Shown in pieces: positions 37,420 through 48,645 of a DNA stretch of 64,000 nt (positions are counted from its first letter, which is position 1; every line of letters begins with the position of its first letter). Source of the DNA: Chalara sp. BL73 (Eukaryota > Ascomycota > Leotiomycetes > Helotiales); NCBI GenBank assembly GCA_918026815.1, contig CAKJVC010000191.1, positions 682,001 to 746,000 on the forward strand, read 5' to 3'. Position numbers and translations under genes: made by a program. The notes beneath the pieces are model-generated. The model did no database searches, had not been told where the DNA came from, and saw only the letters and a program-made list of their open reading frames with translations.

Positions 37420-38224
37420 AGGAGTTGAGGAAGGTCACGGAGTTCTTTGTGTTGGTACTTGGATTTCGGTAGCTGAGTACTATTCGCATGCAAAATAGAC
37501 CACAATCTTACCTAGACGTTATTGTTGAGGGTTTTGGGATGGAGGCCAGTGATGATAGATGAAGAGGATATAAGCTCCACAATCCGGTAAGGTCTATCAT
37601 GTGTCTGGACGTAGGAAGATATATAGGGTTGAGTTTGGGAGTTCGGAGCCCGGGTCTCCGCCAGAGCAATAGGAGATGCTGAGATGCTTATGAGAACGGG
37701 GGAATAAGGTATGTTAATGCTTAGAATGCCATTTCTTTCTCGCCATAACTTTCATATGTATGCCGATCCTTCTTTTGAGCATGGAAATATTACGGAACAG
37801 TGAAGACTGGAGACTGGGCGAATACGCAGCGGTAATGGCTGCACACGTTAGGCACTGAGTAATGCTGCACAGCAGACACTCCCTAAATTTCTAGGTGAAA
37901 CTCGTGAGTTGTCATTCGTTCTTGTGGGTATGAGTAAGTAGACAATGTATTATGGACGGGGTTATGGTGCGCATATTTTCATTCTATTTTGAACTGATTT
38001 TCACAATATATACAATTTTAACTGGATATTCTCCAGACCATACGCCTCATAACAAATTTAATGCCCTTCTCCACTCCTTGACTAGTAAGTAATTAAAAAA
38101 AATCTTATTCGTATTGTCACCTGCCAGGCATTAGAAAGTATACCACAATAAATCCCGTACCCTGCACACTATAAAATATTGACCAGTCCATTCCCTCCTT
38201 ACAAACTCTTTTACCTAGACCCAT
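37420..38224. other. Intergenic
   Basis: AT-rich towards the aquaporin 3' end. No ORF or repeat of note. Confidence 0.4.
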
Positions 38225-39671
38225 CTACTGCTTATCAAAAAATTCCTCATCCTTCGGGATCTCTTTACAAATACTGCACACATCACGACTGGCGCTCCTA
38301 TTATGTGTCATAGTATGAGTCACGCTTCTCTCTGTCTCCATTCCAGCTCCATTCGAGATGCTCCCTCGAGATCCCGGCTTCAGAATCGACTTCCGATTCT
38401 GCTGCGAAGCCTGAGCGCCAGCATAATGTGTGCCAGAGAATAGCGTCCGATCGCTCGACGAGGCAACGCTGTACCGCTGCTTGGTCTCATGCCCATGCAT
38501 GCCTCCCTCGTCCAAACCCACAAACTGGTCATTCGGGTGAGGGGGCGCTGGGCTCTTGGAAAACGGTCTTGGCTCGGCGCCATACTCTTTCGGCGTGCCC
38601 GGCTTTTCTGAACGGCCTTCCTCCATAGCATAGGCGCTATCTGTAGATCCGAGCTTGATGCTGGGATCATCGTCCGCATGGTGCTTCACCGGGTTGAATT
38701 GCTCGGTCGAAACTCTCGAGTAGTCTTGTCCCGGGTTCGCTGTCTCGTACTCGAGCTTCTTGATGAAGAGGTAGAAGCCCGACGCGAGCAGGGAGCCGAG
38801 GATAGGGCCGACCCAATAGATCCAGTGGTAGGACTTGAAGCTGTGGTCTACGACAGCGGGGCCAAAGGAGCGAGCCGGGTTGACGGAGCCGCCGGTAAAG
38901 TACACGCCTGTCAACTCGGCGATAAAGAGGGAGAGGCCAATGCCGATGGGTGCGATGAAGGTGCCTTTGTGCTTCTCGGCGGCGAGCATGAATATTGTAA
39001 AGACAAGTTCTGCCGTGAGGAACATTTCGATGAAAAGACCTTGAACAACAGACGTCCCGCCCCCTAGACTGGTGCCGACCTTGAGGGGGCCGGGAAAGAG
39101 TGCTGAGCATATTGCTGCTGCTGTGATGCCGCCCAAAATCTGAGATATGGTGAGGAGAAGGCCACGGACGTAGGGTAGAGCTCCCACAAGACACATGCCC
39201 ATCGTGACCTGGTTTGTGTTAAAAAAGTTCACCTTGGTCGGGGTCGTATACTTACTGCAGGATTGAACAGTCCACCGCTGATGCGGAAGAATACCCATGC
39301 ATTCACAGCTAAAGAGAATCCAAAACACAAGGCAATATAAAGTAGCTGGGCAGGGTCGCTGACCGCACCAACCATACTGGGTTGTGTAGGTCCTGCAAGA
39401 AGTGCCACCTGGGTCCCAGAGAACGCGAAGAATAAAAAAAGCGTTGTGCCAACGTATTCTGCGCTGGTTGCAACAAAGTGGTTTCGGGCCTGAGACAATT
39501 AGCTATGACCTCTCGAAGAGGAGTGATCAAACTCACGGTTGCAGGAGCCCAACCAAGAAATGGAAGGCGATTTGACTTTGCTGAACGGCTTCCTGTACCT
39601 GTCCTCGACAGTCTTCGCTTCGTGAAGGGCAGCACGAACCCGCGGTCTGGCTTTGGATCATTGATATTCAT
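38225..39671 (-). CDS. Aquaporin (MIP family)
   Basis: Three exons: 39671-39537, 39489-39256 and 39208-38225, giving 450 residues. Six spans and two pore loops are visible. The first NPA is in SGGLFNPAV (the intron falls inside NPA-V) and the second in GGSVNPARSFGPAV. The second loop (NPARSFGPA) and a small-residue pore region are those of water-type aquaporins rather than glycerol facilitators, whose second motif is NPARD. Cytosolic ends are long: about 55 residues at the N-terminus, and about 200 at the C-terminus rich in Ser, Pro and Gly, with a terminal CSIC. It should carry water, and perhaps small solutes, across the plasma membrane. The N-terminal start is the first ATG before a basic MNINDPKPDRG segment and is followed by a well-placed intron. 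Confidence 0.9.
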
Positions 39672-42059
39672 GATGACAAGAAAGAGGATTCTCAACACAA
39701 TATACAAAGAGGGTTGGAGATATGGAAGAAACAATGAAGAATACGAGAAGCGTTCTCTCTGCCAAACAGAGGAAGTCGGTGAACATAATAACAGTCTCGC
39801 AGGCGAACTCGAGGACGTCATGTCAGGTCTTCAGTAACCGTTTGCGGCTTACGGGAAGCCACCAAAGCATGATGAGCGGGAAAACCGTATATTAATCTCG
39901 CGTCTCCGCATTTGCGCTTCTGGAGCAACCGATGGCTCAATTCCATCGTATAGGAGAAGATGGATGACTAAAGAGAGTTTCCAAGGTGCAGAATCAGAGA
40001 ATCGCATGTCTGGGAACGGCTGGCGAAGAATTAGAGTGTGGTAGCACCACACCCCCACACTAGTTAGATCTGCAGATCGCCAGTTTAAACAACAATTGAA
40101 ATAGACTAAAAGCGACCTACTTACAGTTCTATAGCAAAACCTAAGAATTTATTTATTTATTTCGTTAAATATTGCTTTCGTAAAAATATTATGTTTTACT
40201 GTGTATTTATCGATATTTGCAACCGGACTGGTATATGGGGATATGTTTAAATTGCCGAGAAAGGCATGCTAGAGCTTAACTAGCTAAATCTATATACTTA
40301 TCGCATTCGGCCTTAGTAGTACTTTTCCTAAATAGAACAGGGTCTAAGAGCCGCAAAGTGATAAGTAATCTACGTGAGTTCGGATATACAACCACCCGGC
40401 AAAGAGACTAAGCTAGTTGCTAATAGCAAGAGCTAACTTGTACCCAAACCGGCTTGAGGTTTTATGGTCGCGTGCTTACATAACGCAGATTTGTAAAGCT
40501 CCCAATTTCATTTCAAGTTTTATAGACCAGTTTGCATGACATCGAATTTCGTTCTTTCCGCTATGCTATACCGTCCCCTACAGCCTTGGTAAGACGTCTG
40601 CGGTGGTATATCCGCACCGTGTAAGAACTTAGCCAGATAGAAAGTCCAGTCCAATCTTCGCTACATGCCTTAAATTTCATTCAGCTGGATTGGGGTAGGG
40701 ACTCTACCAGCATTTGGCTGGATCTGATATTAGTGGTGCTGGATACCACCCCGAGCCAATTCGCATCCATCTAGGCCTACCCTGAGTCTCTCAGCCTTCC
40801 CTGGGGCTTCGGAAATGCCGTCTTACCGTAGCTGAATAATTCGGCGTTAGCATGTAGACACAGTTTTACTCACAGTTAGGGAATGTTGAAACTAATGCGG
40901 CGTTAAGATCGCTCGGTGGGAATCTGTATTTAATAGAGGCCGCCACGGACTTGAAAGGACAGGAACAATTAATAAGTGGAGTTTTGAATGTAGTTAAGAC
41001 ATGAATCTATAAATATCGCTCTATTGGGTGATATATTCATGGGATTTCAAAGTTAGCCGTGTATCAGATAAGTCCCTGTCTCAAACCTTGCCTCCAGGCG
41101 CTTGCTACTACAGACTCGCTGCCACCTTAGCTTACTTGCGTAACGTGGTTGGTCACCAGTGTAGCCTGTTACGTTTTGATGGCTGGGAATTGGGTTGTGA
41201 TTGCACAGGCAAGGACTAAGAGCTGCAACTGAGTAATCGACATCCCGACCTGAATTTCACCCTGTATTTGATCCCACCTGAAATCATCAAATTTAGTTTT
41301 TAAAAAACGAATAACAAACTAACTACAAATTCTTATAACATGGAAAGAGGCTCCTTAATCTCCAATTGACCATATTTGATTCAGGGGCAATCACTGTAAC
41401 CCCCCCAGTAACTTGAATATTCCGAGTCGTTTACCTGCTTTTTTAATCGGAGTCCCCACCGAAATGTATGAACAATTTTTTTTCTCAGGTCTCCAGAACA
41501 TGACTCGTCCTTTACGCCCCACTTACAGAGGGGAAGCTTCCCCGATGCACAGTTTCCCCCATTTGCCTAATTAGGATGTTACCTGCCGGCACTGCTTATG
41601 TGAGATTCGGGCAAGAAACTTTATTTCAGCCGCTTCCAACGTCCAGGATATCCAAACGCTACAATTGTTCCCGTTTCCCCATTCCGGGAATCTCAATATT
41701 GCGGCTACTTGTTTTTGACAGGCTGCTGATGTGAGGCCAAGAAAGTACTTGTACTTCAAAGGTTGATATCCTACGTACAAGGGTAGTTCCGTAGTGCGTT
41801 CATACGCCGGTGTTTCTCCGTTATGTATTTTGGCGTTAGTTATGGAGATGTCTTTCGTACCAGCAGCGAGAGCCGATTGAAAGGATATCATAGTTACATC
41901 GCGTTATATAGCTAGGTCGCCACGTGTGTACCGAAGTTATACATCCAGCTGGATGGTGTTCCTATTGGCAACTAGTCTGTGATATTAAACTCCAACGCCG
42001 TCAGGAGAGCAGCCTCGCGTGTCGCTTTCTATGGGCTACTTTGCATTAGTCGATGAAGG
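39672..42059. other. Intergenic, AT-rich, no gene
   Basis: Nothing supported. A minus-strand frame of 106 codons at 41571-41891 has no recognised feature. Confidence 0.4.
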
Positions 42060-42064
42060 CAAAG

Positions 42065-42261
42065 TGTTGGAACGCATGTAAATAGAATCACGTGAACGCG
42101 AAGTTGTGGGTCCTTTCAGGACCTACAACCTCGCGATACCGTAGCTTAGAACAATCAATCATCAATCAACCAGAACCACAATCACACCAGCAAGAACGTA
42201 GTCAATAGCTACTACGTCTTTTGCTACGTGATAGGCATTCCGACACTGTAGACAACCGACA
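42065..42261. mobile_element. Solo LTR (197 bp) with 5-bp target duplication CAAAG
   Basis: The segment starts TGTTGG and ends CCGACA (inverted TGTYGG ends, TG..CA). It is flanked on both sides by CAAAG (42060-42064 and 42262-42266), the 5-bp duplication of LTR retroelements. It contains an 18-bp hairpin (cgcgaagttgtgggtcct / aggacctacaacctcgcg) at about 42097-42135. No internal retroelement genes are present, so it is a solo LTR left by recombination. The superfamily (Copia or Gypsy) cannot be settled from the LTR alone; the GGCATTCC-type end resembles fungal Copia LTRs. Confidence 0.75.
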
Positions 42262-42647
42262 CAAAGATATGAATATGATACCAAATTTGGGTGGTCCAGG
42301 AAGCACCACGCTGGGGATCCTTGGATAGCTTTAATGTCTTTGTAAGATCTTACCGTTATACGAGAGAAAACCTTAAGTGTTCGGCGAGCTAGTGCTCTGA
42401 CATCTTAAAGAAATCTTTGCTGATGGTAACTCTAGAACCAATTACACGTTGAGATTGGGTAATGGCGATGCGCTCTCATTTTGGGCGGCCGAGCCGACCT
42501 GTAAGTGACTATAGAGCTACGAGCATCAGGACTCCGCTAGCACTGATCTGAGAAGTATTTAAGAGAGGCGATAGCCCCCTCGAAATATCCATCTCCAGGC
42601 AACAGAAAACAGGAACCAAAACCGACAATCTCACACAATAAACAAAA

Positions 42648-43304
42648 ATGGTTCGTCCATTCTCCTTCATCGCTACGGCCCTGCTTGGTACCGCAATCAG
42701 CGCTCCAACCGCCGAGAAGTCTATTAAAGACATCGCAATTGAAGTTTTCGGTCCAATCGACACCTGGACTCCTATCTACCTTAATGACTTTGACCCGACC
42801 GCCCTAATCGACGGCTTGCCTGTTAATTCCTCCGTGGTCTACGCACGCGTTCCACCTACCGACCCCGATCTTACGGAGCTTGCACTCTCGCGCTTCTCCT
42901 CCCATCCGAATCTGCGTCGCTCCAATTCGCTCTCCAAGCGCGATATCACTTGCTACACGACCGGCCTCTGGCTCCCGCAATCTCAGCTCTGGTCCGCGGA
43001 AGTCGATTTTTGCAACAAGGCTCAGAGTGATAACCTCAGAAACGGCAACCAGACTTTCCAAGACAAGGAATGGTGGAAAGACCCGAGCGGGAACTATCAG
43101 CATTTTGTGCGGCCGGATGGAACTCCCACCACGGTGTTCTTCTTCATCAGGGTTAATCGGGGATATCAGTTCAATTGGAATATTTGTTATAATGCGTTCT
43201 TTGATGTAATTAGAGATTGTCATGGGCGGAATCCGGATACGGCTGGTGGTGGATTTGCTGGGTATAACGGTGGCCAGGTGGATGTTACTATTGATCCTTC
43301 TTAA
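42648..43304 (+). CDS. Secreted cysteine-containing protein, candidate effector
   Basis: A single-exon ORF of 218 residues. The signal peptide is MVRPFSFIATALLGTAISA. A pro-region of about 90 residues ends in a dibasic SLSKR, after which the mature domain starts DITCYTTG. Four cysteines follow (CYTTG, DFCNK, NICYN, RDCHG), enough for two disulfides. The C-terminal pattern (NWNICYNAF, DCHGRNPDT, GGFAGYNGG, VDVTIDP) is seen in many fungal secreted proteins of unknown function, sometimes joined to chitinases. I do not know a catalytic role. The Kex2-like KR suggests processing. It stands alone, about 400 bp from the solo LTR. Confidence 0.75.
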   Translation: MVRPFSFIATALLGTAISAPTAEKSIKDIAIEVFGPIDTWTPIYLNDFDPTALIDGLPVNSSVVYARVPPTDPDLTELALSRFSSHPNLRRSNSLSKRDITCYTTGLWLPQSQLWSAEVDFCNKAQSDNLRNGNQTFQDKEWWKDPSGNYQHFVRPDGTPTTVFFFIRVNRGYQFNWNICYNAFFDVIRDCHGRNPDTAGGGFAGYNGGQVDVTIDPS

Positions 43305-43552
43305 AGGAGGCGGTTTGGAGGGGGCTTGACGCAGACAAATCGGCTCAATATCTGACGATTTGTGAGACTTGAGTCAGCCGTGGCCGTTTTAATTGAAGGA
43401 TGTGAGGAGATGGGAGGTGATATTATTAGGGAGAGTTCCTTGTATTTGTATTCTATACTGTCTTTACCGTACCATGTTCCACTTCCTCAAATACAATACT
43501 TCTACCTTTGCACAAAAGCAAGTTCATAAAGACCCTACCCCAAGTAAACACA

Positions 43553-44152
43553 TCAAAACGTCAGCCCCGTATTCCTAAAAGGAATCAGTGCCAAAATGAC
43601 AGCCTGCACATAATAAGACTGCCTATCTATCACGTCTCCGGTCAACAAGCCCACACTCCCATTAATCTGCTTTGAATTGCTTCTCCCAAACACCTGATCA
43701 TCAGCATGCCCCAACTCCATGCCCCCTCTCACCAACCTCGCCACCTCCTCCGGCTGATAAAACGCTGCCGTCCTCGCCTTGCCCATTCTGCCCCCCTCTC
43801 GATCAATCACCACGACCCACGCAAACGATTCCAGCGTCCCGGCTGTTTGGTTCGGCGTGTCAGCAACTCCCCCTTCGATTCCGATCCAGTAATCCGCCTG
43901 TGGCTCTTGCTCTCGCGCGTTTTGGGCGCGGTTCAGCGCACCCTGGAGCGTTTCGTTGTCCGTGAATGGCTGCTCGGGAACGCCTGACGGAACGCTGATA
44001 CCGTGGGCTGCGTATGTGTTGTGCGGGAACAGGCGCTGGAAGCCCTCTAACGCTGCGGCTATTTTGACGGGGTTTTTTGACGCGACGGTGATTTGTTTGG
44101 CGGGTGCTGCCTTCTGGGGGATGGCGGACTCCATGGCCTTGATGGCGGACAC
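43553..44152 (-). CDS. YjjX-like non-canonical purine NTP phosphatase (ITPase/XTPase, DUF84)
   Basis: A single-exon ORF of 199 residues. The family motifs are clear: ITVASKNPVKIAA near residue 21 (nucleotide-binding strand), SGVPEQPFTDNETLQGALNRA, DYWIGIEGGV, AWVVVIDR, and DDQVFGRSNSKQINGSVG. Bacterial YjjX and relatives hydrolyse inosine/xanthosine triphosphate to the monophosphate, cleaning the nucleotide pool. Length and motif order match. The ATG used (44152) gives a 20-residue extension before the first strand; a second ATG at residue 7 is possible. It lies tail-to-tail with the secreted protein gene. Confidence 0.87.
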   Translation of the reverse strand: MSAIKAMESAIPQKAAPAKQITVASKNPVKIAAALEGFQRLFPHNTYAAHGISVPSGVPEQPFTDNETLQGALNRAQNAREQEPQADYWIGIEGGVADTPNQTAGTLESFAWVVVIDREGGRMGKARTAAFYQPEEVARLVRGGMELGHADDQVFGRSNSKQINGSVGLLTGDVIDRQSYYVQAVILALIPFRNTGLTF

Positions 44153-44572
44153 CTTGGGTTGGGTTTATTGGCGGTCCAATGATGACGAGCCGAACCTGAC
44201 AGCGCTGTGGCGAGATTTCTGAATGGGTAAATGAGAAGAGAATGTACCGCTATCTTCTCGGAATAATTATGTGAGCACCATGATGCAGAGGAGCGGCTGA
44301 AATAAAGTTCTACGGAGGTGGAGCGTGCTTTTGCGAGATGCCTAATTCGGCAAATGCGCGGGGGTGCAGCCTGGCCTCGGTAAAAAAAAAATAGGGGGGT
44401 TAGAGGCAGTGGGTAGACGGCGGCGCATTTCCGCAATTGACTTCATGGGATCGAATATTAGAATGCAGAAGGGTGATCGAGAATAGATATAAAGAGGTCA
44501 TCAACCTGTGTAGTAAAAAGTTCTGCCCTTGGGAGCAGTATCAGTTATCCTCTAGGAAAGAAGAATGTAGAA

Positions 44573-46320
44573 CTACCCGAAGACGTTCAAATCCTCCCAG
44601 ACCCCTCGAAACAAAACCCTATGTAGTTCAATACACATAATGTTTCCAAGTACCTGCTCTGCATCCTCACAAGATTGAATCTCCAGTTCCCACACCAAAT
44701 CTCTCAATTTGCCCTCTAAAAATTCCTTTCCTGACCCATCTTTCACCCACATAAGTGCCATACTTAGAACCCAGAACTGGAGTTTCCACCCCTCTACCTC
44801 CGAGAGTAAGATATCCATCCCGCCATTCTGCAATAATGGTAAGAGTTTATCGATATGAACATCCATAATGACGGGAACAGAACCGAATGCCTTCCTGATA
44901 GGCGCAAAATGTAGCATCATAGCCAAACGCAGTACTTCATGGAGGATGTTGGCAGGGGAAGTGAGAGGGACGCGAAGTATTACGAGGCGGTGGTTTAATG
45001 GCGGGATGTATTGGGAAGCAAATGTTAAGTCGTGCCATACTTTTGGGTTGGCGACGAGGTTGTGCGTGAGGTAAGCGCTTAGTTTGGCGGTGTCAAGGAG
45101 GAGGGTAAGAAGTGGTGATAGGTTGGGATGTGTGGCGGAAAGTGAGGTGGTTAGATGGGAGAGGACCGGAGATATGGTGATGGAGATGGGGTAGCTAGGG
45201 TAGAGGGGCATTATGTGGGAATAGAACGGGAAGGATGGGATCATGTCGAGAGATGTGCAGACTCCGGTGTCGACCCTAATGGGTACAATTAGCATGTTAA
45301 ATGGAGAATGTCAAATGCGGCGATTTGAACTTACCAGCTGATACTAATTGCGAGAAGCGGCGAAAGGCTCATGTATGGGGATTTATTCGTTTCCCCGGCG
45401 GCGAGTTCTGCGTCTGTGGGTGGTTGGAGGATTTTCCTCAACACATTTACGTGGAACACCCACGCGGTATTGTCCGATGTTATTTTCTATTGCATTATTA
45501 GATGCATAAAGCCGGATTGGGACAATGTGGAACGCACCGCATAGCAAGCCATGGATATAATCGCGGCAATGGTGCCTTCACTTGATGCCGCCTCGGGGCA
45601 TGATAATCTGGCCTTTACCATCTTTAATGCACGAGAGTAGTTTAAAGCAATCCCGTCATTCTCAAACTTTTCTGGTTTGAAGCTGCGCTTAGGAGCCATT
45701 GCCTGCACAAGCCACGTGAGGTTGGAGAGGATTTGATAAAATGAAGCTGGATCGAGAAGGCCGACTGGGAAGAACGCTTCTCGGTATGGGTTCATAAAGT
45801 CGTAGGATTCATCGAATACTTCATACTTGTAAATATTTACTCAAAGCAGGGATAGGGGGCAATTCTTCTAACTGTGATCTAGGAGCGCCCCTGTTTCAGG
45901 GGTTAAATCAACTGGATACTTGATAAATGGATCCGTTCTGCTTGAGCCGAACCTAGATAGAGATGCTGTGTATCCATCTCCCAGCCATCTAGTTCCATTT
46001 CCCTGCCAATACCCGCCAGCATTGGTACATACACCACTTGCGAGAGTTCTTGCAACGCTTTCGGATAGAGCTTGAATAGCCTTTTGGTCTTTAGGTGGCG
46101 GATCGCCTCGTTTCACACGATCCAAATGGAGTTTGACATGCCTCCTAACGAAAATCTTCTTCTTTGCATCTTTGGTGGGCCGTCCAGAGGTATTGACAAA
46201 GGCAAATGCTAATGTCTTCGGTCTCTCTTCTACGGCATCAAATGTACCACCTGCTCCTGTCTCGCCTGATGCATCTCTGGGGTTGGCATCATTGTTTCCT
46301 GGGAGTAGTTGAGACGCCAT
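44573..46320 (-). CDS. Fungal transcription-regulator-like protein (DUF3468/Fungal_trans_2)
   Basis: Four exons: 46320-45873, 45818-45538, 45486-45335 and 45275-44573, closing at 527 residues. The second intron (45487-45537) joins SMACYA to KITSDNTAWVFHV, restoring the usual 'MACYE..DN..W..H..GL' pattern; the first intron is the least certain. The N-terminus shows FAFVNTSGRPTKDAKKK, then RRHVKLHL, a pattern of the family in which a zinc cluster is often missing. The middle and C-terminus are helical (fungal regulator middle domain). I see no Zn2Cys6 motif in this gene, so it may not bind DNA by itself. The start ATG is at 46320; an ATG 10 codons upstream (46350) is possible. Function is otherwise unknown. 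Confidence 0.75.
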
Positions 46321-46691
46321 CCGACCCGTCCCTACGAAATGGAACCGCATCGCTTGCCTTTCACCTCTTCAATCTGCACCCGAGAAAACAGTCAATTTGG
46401 AGACAATCGAGAGTTCCTAAGTCAATTATCAAGGCTGACTAGAAGTTTTTTTCTACGATCCAAATGGGTAGCATTGGTAGGTAGCATTGGCAAGCTTACT
46501 TATGGCCCACCATGACAAGCTGAAAATGTTTTATTGACATTATCGTTTTGCAGCTTACGCCAAGGGTCTGGGGGTTTCAAAAGGCATTTTGGCCCCCACT
46601 TCTGCGAGCCTAGATATCTTGTCTACTCTCTCTCTCTTCTGCACCACTACCTTAGAACAATTCTATACTATGCGAAGCTCTCGATGGAACG

Positions 46692-46830
46692 AAGAAGACA
46701 GGATATGGAAGTGGAGGGAGGAAAAGCTCGGCAGAGAACGAGAAATCCGAAGGTCAAGAGTGGCTGCCTAACGCGCAAGTGTGGGATGCGTTTTATCGCC
46801 GTGATCAATGTACGGTTATGCCAGCTCCCT
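46692..46830 (+). pseudogene. Remnant of a Zn2Cys6 zinc-cluster N-terminus
   Basis: The plus strand encodes PKVKSGCLTRKCGMR at about 46747-46791. Intact zinc clusters of DUF3468 regulators read KVKSGCLTCK..R..KC; here the second Cys codon has become CGC (Arg). Downstream sequence does not continue the cluster. It is a single-motif match, so it is only suggestive. Confidence 0.35.
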
Positions 46831-48645
46831 TAAACGTCTTCAGATCATTCCTATCTGCGAAGGTGTTGAGTGAATGATGGCGCTTAAAAGGACACCTATC
46901 TCATCCATGTTGTATGTATGCTCTGGGAGAACTGCAGAGCTGTTCGGCCGCCTCTCTATCAGCAAGAACTGGTCTAGCGCCTTCTCATAGATATGATGAT
47001 CATGTCTCTCACAGCTTTATCTATTGAGTTCCTTTAATAACCTCCGCGTTGTGGCTTGCAGCTTCCTAGGATACCTCGATAACTCACTGTGGGAACTTAG
47101 AGATCGTACTCCGTGAAATGTTTTTACTTGATACTGGATCTGTGTTTCTCGCTGCTCCATTTCTGGCACAATAAAGCGAGACAGGGCGCTCCAAAATATC
47201 CCGTCAAAAAGCCAGTATTTTGGATATTGGAGGAATTGGTGGTATTGACGTTCGAGATGTTGATGCTGCTTGTGCAATCAACCGTTTGACTCTAGCTAAG
47301 GTTAGAGGATTGCAGGTTCAAATTCGGCTCTACGCGTCATTTTTAGAGGAAGGACTAGCTCACGGATGGGTAGCAAAGACATTAATCCCCGGCCTCCAAT
47401 CAATACTAGCCCATGCTGCGGAAGAAAGTCGGCGACCTATTGCGATGAATCGACCGATTTATGTATTTCGATACAAGCATTATGATATAGGATCTCACTC
47501 CAAGCTCAATGCTAGAGCCGCACTTAGCCAATTCAGCTGTAGCTTATATTGTCTGTCAACTATGCATCCTCAAACCATATCGCTCTCGGGCCCGAATGAA
47601 AGCCGATATGTCAGGTAGGTTTACACAGGAGAAGTATTTCGTATAAATACAATTGGAGATGGTCTTCGAATGTTCTATTGTCAGGCTGTCAAATTACTAA
47701 CCAGGTATTGCTTGTCCCTTTCTGGCTTAGTAGTGAATGAAAAAAGCGATGGTCTAGGTGGGTCGATGGCCGTTGATCAGCTGTGCATGATGGGTCAGTG
47801 ATCCCAATTGCCCATGCAGAGAGGAACGGCACTTATTTGTTCCTCGCATTTGGTTACTAGGCGCGCCTCTTATACTCCGGCAATAATCACTAGTGAGAAC
47901 ATAGCCTGGCCGTAAGCTTTCCCTCTATAAGATCCAGGATATAATTATCGCAGAAACCGGTCAAACCAAGGGTGATGGAAATGAGGACCAAGAAAATACG
48001 GACTGAAAGAGAAACAAAGGTAGATCTAAATATTAAGGGGGAGACTCAAAATGCTGGCGCAGGGTACATAACTAGTCGTCAAAGTAAAGTATCCCATCTT
48101 GTGGACAAAATGGTAGTTCTTGAGGGGTGGCAGCTGTCTTCTTTTCTAGTTTTCTTTTGTTGCATTGCCTTCACCAGCGCCTCCCGTACTAAAGTGGATC
48201 ATGTATCTGGCCACAGGGATATGTCTCAATGGGTTATAATAGTTATAAGCCCTATTACCTGTGCCCGGGGGTTTTGCAAGACACATGACTTAAGTAGCAT
48301 ACTATAATCAATATTTCTTTTACCTAGTAAATATAAAGGTTGTTAAATAAAGGGCTTTAGTATTCAGTTTCATATAATTTATAACATTTTTTTAAAGCAA
48401 GTTACAATACAGTAGGTGAGTTCAATACAATAACGCCTGTTGGAGATACCTCGTCATACGAATTTAATAACAATAACAAAGCCAAGGAGAATGCAACTCA
48501 CCCTGTCCTTATCTACACCCTCTACCTCCGCTCCATTGGCTGGGAATTCGGATTACGGTAATGAGCATTGTTGTAATAGCTGTTCTTGAATGTGCTTATC
48601 TAGAACGCAGCAAGTCCCACTTGCCCCTCAGCTATCACTTCACAT
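46831..48645. other. Gene-poor spacer
   Basis: Unassigned open frames lie at 47220-47618 (plus, 132 codons), 47017-47277 (minus) and 47972-48307 (plus, hydrophobic end). None can be tied to a family. AT-rich towards 48.4 kb. Confidence 0.35.

Noticed and set aside
47300..47330. Possible tRNA B box (ggttcaaattc)
   Set aside because: No matching A box or cloverleaf could be formed upstream.
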